The notes beneath the pieces were generated by a model. The model was not told the DNA's origin. It ran no database searches and was given only the letters and a program-made list of their open reading frames with translations. The position numbers were made by a program, and so were the translations under genes. Positions 26,531 to 32,472 of a stretch of 64,000 nucleotides of DNA are shown piece by piece (within the stretch, counting starts at the first letter, position 1; each line of letters opens with the position of its first letter). The stretch comes from Anaerolineales bacterium. GTDB taxonomy: Bacteria; Chloroflexota; Anaerolineae; Anaerolineales; UBA11579. The stretch is taken from NCBI GenBank assembly GCA_019637805.1, contig JAHBVB010000001.1, forward strand, positions 1,033,875 to 1,097,874, read 5' to 3'.

Positions 26531-27551
26531 AGAAGAAGCCCCCCGCAAGTGGAAGTATGGCGTTAAGCGCTGGATTGCTCTGGCGATTATTGCCATTAAT
26601 GTTTACCTGGTAGGGAAGATTCCCCCTCTGCGCCCGTACATTCAGTTGCCTGCAGAGCCGATCACCGGGACCCTGTTCACTTTCCCCTTCACTGGCGAGC
26701 CTTTTTACCTGACCAACACCATGTTGGCAGTCATCATCGCGGACATTTTGCTGCTGGGCGTGGCTTTTTTCGTCATTCGCCCGGCGCTTAAGTCTGGCAA
26801 GCAGGTCTTTACCGGCATCGTGGGTGTCATCGAAGCTCTGCTCGAGGGCATTTACAACCTGACCGAAGGCACTGCCGGCAAGTGGGCCAAGACCATCTTC
26901 CCCATCTTCGCCACGATTACCTTGCTGGTGCTGACCGTCAACTGGATGGAGCTCATCCCCGGTGTGGACAGTATCGGCGTGATCAACGAAGCCACCTACG
27001 AGCATGCCCACCACGTCGACCATGACCTGGACATCGCCAACGACTGCACCCAGGACGAGCTGTTCCGCATTGGCAGCCTGCCGGTGGTGGCGGTCAACGG
27101 CGTCACCAGCTGCGGCGCCATCATGGCACCCTTTGTGCGTGCTGCCGCCACAGACCTGAACTTCACCGTGGGCCTCGCAATTGTGTCTTTCCTGGCCATT
27201 CAGGTCATCGGTGTCCGCTCCCTGGGGCTGGGCTACTTTGAGAAGTTCATCAACATCCGTGCGCTGGGCAAGCCCGGCATGGGCAAGATCGATTTCATCG
27301 TCGGTATCTTCGAGATCGTCTCGGAATTCTCCAAGATCATTTCGTTCTCTTTCCGTCTGTTCGGCAATATCTTCGCCGGCATGATCTTGCTGTTGGTTAT
27401 CGGTACGCTTGTTCCGGTCGCGGCTCAGACCGGTGTGTTGCTGCTGGAATTTGGTGTGGGTCTCATTCAGGCTGTGGTGTTCGGTATGCTCACCATGATC
27501 TTTATGGCTCAGGCCACCCATTCGCATCACGGCGAAGAAGAACATCACTAA
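26523..27551 (+). CDS. atpB: ATP synthase subunit a
   Basis: The stator channel subunit of F0 that passes protons to the c-ring, 342 residues, longer than E. coli (271). The essential Arg is in SFSFRLFGNIFAGM. A polar, His/Asp-rich insertion lies between helices (about residues 158-200, including EHAHHVDHDLDIAND), and the C-terminus ends HSHHGEEEHH. The GTG start at 26523 has a GGAGG at a good distance, and the gene is coupled to atpI by overlap. Confidence 0.94.
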   Translation: MAKEEAPRKWKYGVKRWIALAIIAINVYLVGKIPPLRPYIQLPAEPITGTLFTFPFTGEPFYLTNTMLAVIIADILLLGVAFFVIRPALKSGKQVFTGIVGVIEALLEGIYNLTEGTAGKWAKTIFPIFATITLLVLTVNWMELIPGVDSIGVINEATYEHAHHVDHDLDIANDCTQDELFRIGSLPVVAVNGVTSCGAIMAPFVRAAATDLNFTVGLAIVSFLAIQVIGVRSLGLGYFEKFINIRALGKPGMGKIDFIVGIFEIVSEFSKIISFSFRLFGNIFAGMILLLVIGTLVPVAAQTGVLLLEFGVGLIQAVVFGMLTMIFMAQATHSHHGEEEHH

Positions 27552-27586
27552 AAAATTGTCTCATCTTTGATGGAGGTTGAAGAAAC

Positions 27587-27811
27587 ATGGAAGCTGATGC
27601 CGCAAAAATGATTGGTGCAGGAATTGCCATGATCGGCGCAATGGGCGCCGGCTTGGGCGTGGGTTTGGCCGCTTATGGCGGCGTGCAGGGCATTGCCCGC
27701 AACCCGGACGCCGCGGGCACCATCCAAACCAGCATGATTCTGGGTATCGTGTTCACTGAAGCTATCGCCATTTACTGTCTGGTGGTAGCCATGCTCGTTC
27801 TGTTCGTCTAA
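27587..27811 (+). CDS. atpE: ATP synthase subunit c
   Basis: The rotor-ring proteolipid, 74 residues in two helices. The first helix has the glycine motif GAGLGVGLA, the loop is ARNPDA, and the ion-binding Glu is in VFTEAIAIYCLV. The residue after Glu is Ala rather than Ser, and the Gln typical of Na+ rings is not evident, so a proton ring is more likely (inference). A GGAGG ribosome-binding site precedes the ATG. Confidence 0.96.
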   Translation: MEADAAKMIGAGIAMIGAMGAGLGVGLAAYGGVQGIARNPDAAGTIQTSMILGIVFTEAIAIYCLVVAMLVLFV

Positions 27812-27850
27812 GCGGACAGGCGAGAGACACGATAGGAAAGGAGCCCTACA

Positions 27851-28588
27851 TTGGAAGCCTTAGGTATTAATCTGGGTTTTCTGATCGTTCAGATCTGCAG
27901 CTTCTTGCTGTTGATGATCGCCTTGCGCGCTTGGGTGTTTACACCCATCACCAATATGTTGGAGCGCCGCCGCGAGACCATCAGCAAGGGTCTTGAGGAC
28001 GCTGCCATCGCCGCCGAGGCGCGTGCCAACGCGGAGAAGGAAGCCGAAAAGCTGCTGAACGACGCTCGTACCAAGGCAGCTACCGAGGCCCGCGAGGTTA
28101 CCACCCGCGCCGAAGAGCAAGCCAAACAGATCCGCGCCGCCGCCGAGGCCACCGCTGGCAAAGCCCGCGAAGAAGCCCTGGCTGAGGTCGACGCTGAGCG
28201 CGCCCGCGTGCTTAGCGATGTGCGCGGTCAAGTTGGCGCCCTGGCGATTGCCGCCGCTCAGAAGCTCATCGGCGACGCGATGGACGAGAAGAAGCAGAAA
28301 GCCCTCATCGATGAATTCTTCTCCGGCGTCAAGTCCGGCAAGGTCACTGTGCTGGAAGGCGCCAGCGTCAGCGGCGCGGCCGCTACGGTCACCAGCGCCC
28401 TGCCGCTCAGCAAGTCCGAGCAGGATGATGTGCAGAAGCAGGTCCTGGCCGCCATTGGTGGCAAGGGCGAGGTCAGCTTCAAGGTCGACCCCAACATCTT
28501 GGGCGGCATTGTGGTGCGCGTGGGCGATAAGGTCCTGGACGGTTCTGTGTCCGGCCAGCTCAACTCCATGCGCCAGAACCTGCGCTGA
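27851..28588 (+). CDS. ATP synthase subunit b fused to the C-terminal part of delta
   Basis: A 245-residue peripheral-stalk protein. Residues 1-25 are the membrane anchor of subunit b, followed by a long charged coiled coil (about 30-165). From about residue 183 the sequence switches to a delta/OSCP C-terminal domain: LPLSKSEQDDVQKQV, then DPNILGGIVVRVGDKVLDGSV and QLNSMRQNL. The N-terminal six-helix bundle of delta, which binds F1 alpha, is absent. The start is a rare TTG at 27851 with GGAG upstream. No atpH, A, G, D or C follows; the operon ends here at a terminator. Confidence 0.88.
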   Translation: MEALGINLGFLIVQICSFLLLMIALRAWVFTPITNMLERRRETISKGLEDAAIAAEARANAEKEAEKLLNDARTKAATEAREVTTRAEEQAKQIRAAAEATAGKAREEALAEVDAERARVLSDVRGQVGALAIAAAQKLIGDAMDEKKQKALIDEFFSGVKSGKVTVLEGASVSGAAATVTSALPLSKSEQDDVQKQVLAAIGGKGEVSFKVDPNILGGIVVRVGDKVLDGSVSGQLNSMRQNLR

Positions 28589-28607
28589 TCTTTTGCAGAC
28601 AGCTTAC

Positions 28608-28637
28608 AGGACGCCCAGCAATGGGCGTCCTTTTGTT
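28608..28637 (+). terminator. Intrinsic terminator at the end of the atp F0 operon
   Basis: AGGACGCCCA (28608-28617) pairs exactly with TGGGCGTCCT (28622-28631) around GCAA, and is followed by a T-rich tract. It separates the atp genes from murE. Confidence 0.92.
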
Positions 28638-28642
28638 ATCAT
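28634..28642 (+). promoter_or_regulatory. Possible extended -10 promoter of murE
   Basis: TGT-TATCAT (TATCAT at 28637-28642) fits an extended -10 box lying in the T-tract of the atp terminator. The murE ATG is 12 nt downstream with no clear Shine-Dalgarno sequence. Confidence 0.35.
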
Positions 28643-28654
28643 GGGCGGGTCGCC

Positions 28655-30193
28655 ATGCTCAACTTATCTGAACTGCTAGGGGAGGTCACCAACGTCGCCC
28701 TGCCGGATGTGCAGGTCGGCGGCCTGGCCTTGGACTCGCGCCTGGTCAAGCCGGGCGACGTTTTCTTCGCCATTGTGCAGGGCGTGGACCGTTACCAGTT
28801 CCTTGATGAAGTGCTGGCCCGCGGCGCCGTTGCCGTGGTCGGCGAGCGCGCCGGCGTGCAGCTGCCCATCCCGCACATCCAGGTCGCCGATGCGCGCGCC
28901 GCCCTGGCCGCCGCCGCCGCCGCCCTCTACCGCTACCCGGCTCGCGACCTGACCATCATCGGCGTCACCGGCACGGACGGCAAGACCACCACATCCAATT
29001 TTATCTACCAGATCCTGCAGGCGGCCGGCTTGGGCACCGGCATGATCTCCACCGTCAACGCCCAGATCGGCGAGCAGGTGTTGGACACCGGCTTCCACGT
29101 CACCACACCAGAGGCCTTTGACACCCAGGGCTACCTGCGCCAAATGGCCGACGCTGGGCTGAGCCACGCCGTGCTGGAAATGACCTCCATCGGCCTGGCC
29201 CAGCAGCGCGGCGCCCGTCCCGCAGAATTTGATATTGGCGTGGTGACCAACATCACCCACGAGCACCTCAACGACCACGGCACCTACGAGGCCTATTTCG
29301 ATGCCAAAGCCAGGCTCTTTGACGGCCTGGCGCAGCCGGCCCACAAAACGCGCCCGGTGGGCCGCCTGGCCGTGCTCAACCGTGACGACCGCTCCTACGC
29401 TGGGCTGGCCGCCAGGGTGACCGCCCGGCAGCTGGCCTACGGCCTGCATGCCGAGGCCGACCTGCGCGCCGAGGACGTGGTCAACCAGCCGGGCAGCCTC
29501 AGCTTCACCGCTGTAGGTCCTGGCGGACTGCGTTTTCCGGTGCACACGCCCATGTTTGGCGCCTACAACGTCTCCAACGCCCTGGCCGCCATCGGCAGCA
29601 CCGTCATCGGCCTCGGGCTGCCGGTAGAGGCGGCTCAGCAGGGCATCGCCGCCCTGCGGGGCGTGCCCGGCCGCATGGAGCGCATTGAGATGGGCCAGGA
29701 CTTCAACGCCATCGTCGACTTTGCCCACACGCCCTTCGCCCTCATCGCCGCCTTGCAGGCCGGCCGCCAACTCACGGCTGGCAAGCTCATCGCCGTCTTC
29801 GGCTCCGCCGGCCTGCGCGACAAGGCCAAACGCCGCATGATGGCTGAGGCCGCCGCCGAACTGGCCGACATCAGCGTGCTGACCGCCGAAGACCCGCGCA
29901 CCGAATCGTTGGATGGCATCCTCGAAGAAATGGCCGCTGGGGCACGGCATAAGGGTGGGGTGGAGGGCAAAAGCTTCTTCCGCGTCCCCGACCGCGGCGC
30001 GGCGATCTCCTTTGCCCTGCTGCAAGCCCAGCCCGGCGATCTGGTCATCGTCCTCGGCAAAGGCCATGAGCAGTCCATGTGCTTCGGCGAGACCGAGTAT
30101 CCTTGGGACGATCGCATTGCTTTGCGCGCCGCCCTGGCCGAATATCTGGGCGTCCCCGGCCCGGAAATGCCCAAACTGCCGACGAGTGGGTAG
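28655..30193 (+). CDS. murE: UDP-N-acetylmuramyl-tripeptide synthetase
   Basis: Adds the third amino acid (a diamino acid) to UDP-MurNAc-L-Ala-D-Glu in peptidoglycan synthesis, in the cytoplasm. The 512-residue protein has the ATP loop GVTGTDGKTTT (about 103-113), the LEMTS segment and the carbamylated-Lys region FDAKARLFDGL. The amino-acid recognition motif is EDPR at 412-415; meso-DAP enzymes usually have DNPR and Lys enzymes DDPN. The third amino acid is therefore uncertain, and ornithine, known in Chloroflexota, is possible. Confidence 0.93.
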   Translation: MLNLSELLGEVTNVALPDVQVGGLALDSRLVKPGDVFFAIVQGVDRYQFLDEVLARGAVAVVGERAGVQLPIPHIQVADARAALAAAAAALYRYPARDLTIIGVTGTDGKTTTSNFIYQILQAAGLGTGMISTVNAQIGEQVLDTGFHVTTPEAFDTQGYLRQMADAGLSHAVLEMTSIGLAQQRGARPAEFDIGVVTNITHEHLNDHGTYEAYFDAKARLFDGLAQPAHKTRPVGRLAVLNRDDRSYAGLAARVTARQLAYGLHAEADLRAEDVVNQPGSLSFTAVGPGGLRFPVHTPMFGAYNVSNALAAIGSTVIGLGLPVEAAQQGIAALRGVPGRMERIEMGQDFNAIVDFAHTPFALIAALQAGRQLTAGKLIAVFGSAGLRDKAKRRMMAEAAAELADISVLTAEDPRTESLDGILEEMAAGARHKGGVEGKSFFRVPDRGAAISFALLQAQPGDLVIVLGKGHEQSMCFGETEYPWDDRIALRAALAEYLGVPGPEMPKLPTSG

Positions 30194-30223
30194 CCAGGGC
30201 CGACGAAGCAATCTCCACCATTA

Positions 30224-30425
30224 ATTGCAAATCGTGTTGCCCTGAGCGCAAGCGAAGGCTTTTATTGCGCGTGTTCGCTCAGGCCCTCTCGTTTGCAAGC
30301 CGCCCTCTACTGCCGGATCCCGTCATCCTGAGCGTCGCGAAGGATCCCACTGCATATTGCCCAATTCGTGTCGCCCTGAGCGCAAGCGAAGGGCTTTCAA
30401 TCCGCTTGTTAAACAGTCGTGCTCA
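30224..30425. repeat. Dispersed CCTGAGCG...GCGAAGG repeat cluster, left of the DHFR-like gene
   Basis: The gap 30194-30566 has no gene. It holds three copies of the short element CCTGAGCG-(n)-GCGAAGG, set in longer repeated context: GCCCTGAGCGCAAGCGAAGG near 30239-30258 and 30373-30392, and GTCATCCTGAGCG with GCGAAGGATCC near 30323-30347. Surrounding words such as CATATTGCCCAATTCGTGTCG and GCCCTCTCGTTTG recur in the cluster at 31113-31325. A hairpin can form from CCCT/AGGG ends. Intergenic elements of this kind are frequent in several bacterial phyla. Confidence 0.8.
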
Positions 30426-30566
30426 CTGACACCGTGCAGACAAAACGCGTAGAAGGCTTAAGCTTGGCCAGCCAAGGATTTCCCCACAACCATAGTGCTA
30501 AAATCCTGCTGGCGGTTGGAACCCAGCCTGCTATAGCCCTGCCCAACGATCTCAGGAGAATAACAA

Positions 30567-31109
30567 ATGGGAAAAGTGATCTTTGCCATCAACATCACCA
30601 TTGACGGCTACTGCGGCCATGAGTCGGGGATGCCGGATGACGAAACCAACCAGTATTTCACACAGCTCCTCCGAGAGACAGATGTCGAAATCCTGGGCCG
30701 CAAGACCTACCAGCTGATGTACCCGTACTGGCATGACGTGGCGGTGGCCCAATCGGGCAGCCAGACCGAAAATGCATTCGCCAGCGCATTTGACGCGCTG
30801 CCGAAGATCGTCTTTTCTACCACCCTGGAACGGGCCGAGTGGAACAACACTACGCTGCTGCGCTCAAATCTGCGCGAAGAAATTCTGAAGTGGAAACAAC
30901 AGCCGGGGAAGACTATCGCCATCGGTGGACTGAACATTGGATCGCAAGTTGCCCAATGGGACCTGATCGATGAATATCGCTTCGTGGTGCACCCGGTCAT
31001 TGCCGGCAAAGGCCCGCGTCTGTTCGAAGCAGGCGGGGAACATACCCTAAAGCTTGTTGAAACAAAAACCTTCCGTTCCGGGATTGTTGCCCTTCATTAC
31101 CAAAAGTAA
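30567..31109 (+). CDS. Dihydrofolate-reductase-like / RibD C-terminal-domain protein
   Basis: A 180-residue NADPH-type reductase fold of unknown substrate. The N-terminus IFAINITIDGYCGHESG and the central ILGRKTYQLMYPYW are typical of the 'DHFR family protein' group (COG0262), as are IGGLNIGSQVAQWDLIDEY and VIAGKGPRLF. AGGAG lies 9 bases before the ATG. The gene stands alone and is bracketed by two clusters of the same intergenic repeat, so it may have been inserted as a unit. Confidence 0.85.
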   Translation: MGKVIFAINITIDGYCGHESGMPDDETNQYFTQLLRETDVEILGRKTYQLMYPYWHDVAVAQSGSQTENAFASAFDALPKIVFSTTLERAEWNNTTLLRSNLREEILKWKQQPGKTIAIGGLNIGSQVAQWDLIDEYRFVVHPVIAGKGPRLFEAGGEHTLKLVETKTFRSGIVALHYQK

Positions 31110-31112
31110 TGT

Positions 31113-31325
31113 TTGCGCGTAGGGGCGGCTTGCAAGCCGTCTCTGCCTAATCCCGCGTCATCCTGAGCGGCAGCGAAGGTCCCCCCGTATATTGCTCAAT
31201 TCGTGTCGCCCTGAGCGCAGCGAGGGGCTTTCATTACGCTTGTTTTGCTCATGCCCTCTCGTTTGTATGCCGCCTCAACCGTAAGCCAACCCATCATCCT
31301 GAACGCAGCGAAGGATCCTCATAAC
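31113..31325. repeat. Dispersed CCTGAGCG...GCGAAGG repeat cluster, right of the DHFR-like gene
   Basis: The 310-bp gap 31110-31419 has no gene. It repeats the left cluster with the same order of words: GGCTTGCAAGCCG, GTCATCCTGAGCGGCAGCGAAGG, TATATTGCTCAATTCGTGTCG, CCTGAGCGCAGCGAGGGGC, GCCCTCTCGTTTG and CATCCTGAACGCAGCGAAGG. Differences are single bases and small indels, so the copies are old relatives rather than a recent duplication. Confidence 0.8.
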
Positions 31326-31419
31326 GCCGGTACCAAGCTTCGCTGGATGGAGCGATTCCAGCCAGGCTTCTCACTGTAACTTTTCCCCACCAACTGCATA
31401 TACTCCATGGAAGGCACTC

Positions 31420-31902
31420 ATGGATTTCCATCAAGTCTACGACCGCTACGCCCCCGCCGTGCAGCGCTTCGCTTTCTGGCTCTGCGGCGACGTCCACCTG
31501 GCCCAGGACCTGACCAGCGAGACCTTCGTGCGCGCCTGGCTGCGCATCGATACCCTGCGCCAACCCACCCTGCGGTCGTACCTTTTCGCCATCACCCGCA
31601 ACCTCTACCTCGAGGACCGGCGCAAACATCGCCGCCAGGTCGAACTGGCCGAGAACTTGCCTGCTTCGCTAGTCTCCCCGCTGGTCGCTCTTGAGCAGGC
31701 TGAGCAGTTCGCCTCGGCCGGCCAGGCTCTCAGCCAACTCGGCCAGCGTGAGCGCACCGCGCTCCTGCTGCGCGCCGTGGAGCAGATGAGCTATGCCGAG
31801 ATCGCCGCCGCCCTCGGCCTCAGCCTCTCGACGGCCAAAGTGGTGGTCCACCGCGCTCGCCTTAAGCTTCTGCTGGCCCGCCAACAATTGGAGGAAAAAT
31901 GA
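31420..31902 (+). CDS. ECF-type RNA polymerase sigma factor
   Basis: A 160-residue alternative sigma factor. Region 2 contains AQDLTSETFVRAWLRID and RSYLFAITRNLYLEDRRK; region 4 contains the helix-turn-helix MSYAEIAAALGLSLSTAKVVVHRAR. The gene overlaps its downstream neighbour by ATGA, the standard layout of a sigma factor and its membrane anti-sigma. A GGAAGG lies upstream of the ATG. The regulon is unknown, and no matching promoter pair could be recognised by eye. Confidence 0.92.
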   Translation: MDFHQVYDRYAPAVQRFAFWLCGDVHLAQDLTSETFVRAWLRIDTLRQPTLRSYLFAITRNLYLEDRRKHRRQVELAENLPASLVSPLVALEQAEQFASAGQALSQLGQRERTALLLRAVEQMSYAEIAAALGLSLSTAKVVVHRARLKLLLARQQLEEK

Positions 31903-32363
31903 ACATCGAACGCGAAGTGATTATCGACTTGTTGCCCCTCTACAGCGCTGGGGAACTCAGCCCGGCCAGCCGCCGCCTGGTGGAGGAAGCTCTGGCGCAG
32001 GATGCTTCTCTCCGCCAGCTGGCCAACACACTGCAAAACACCACTGGGGCAGGGGATTTGAACCGGGAGAGCGGCTTGCAACAGCTCGACCGTGAACTCG
32101 ACAATCTGCTGGGGAGTCCGCCTGCCCCCACGGCGGAGGAAGAAAAGCGCACTTTCTCGCAAACTCGTCTGCGCATGGCTGTCCGTGGTGGGCTTGTCGG
32201 GGCAGCCATCTTTGCCACCTTGTCGATTTTTGCCTTCTGGTTTGACGGCAATTCCATCACCCTGTTCAAAGAGGCTTTTCCGCAGTTGGTGCCTCCCTTG
32301 CTTGTGGCCGCAGCCGCCCTGTGGGGCCTGGTGCTGCTCAACAGCTGGTTGGGCCGCAACTAG
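31899..32363 (+). CDS. Probable membrane anti-sigma factor without zinc ligands
   Basis: A 154-residue protein coupled to the ECF sigma gene. The N-terminal 45 residues (VIIDLLPLYSAGELSPASRRLVEEAL) align with the LLPLYLDGELSPEE segment of zinc-finger anti-sigma factors, but no Cys or His of the HxxxCxxC zinc site is present. Two helices follow at about 88-110 and 121-145. It would hold the sigma factor at the membrane. Assignment rests on the coupling and N-terminal pattern. Confidence 0.7.
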   Translation: MNIEREVIIDLLPLYSAGELSPASRRLVEEALAQDASLRQLANTLQNTTGAGDLNRESGLQQLDRELDNLLGSPPAPTAEEEKRTFSQTRLRMAVRGGLVGAAIFATLSIFAFWFDGNSITLFKEAFPQLVPPLLVAAAALWGLVLLNSWLGRN

Positions 32364-32472
32364 CCGGATACTCTATAGCTAGAATAGATGGGCGGGCAGC
32401 CAGCCTGCCCCATCTCTATCTTTGCAACGCAACACTCAACCATCGCATGGCCGCCCTCGCTTGTAAGGAACG

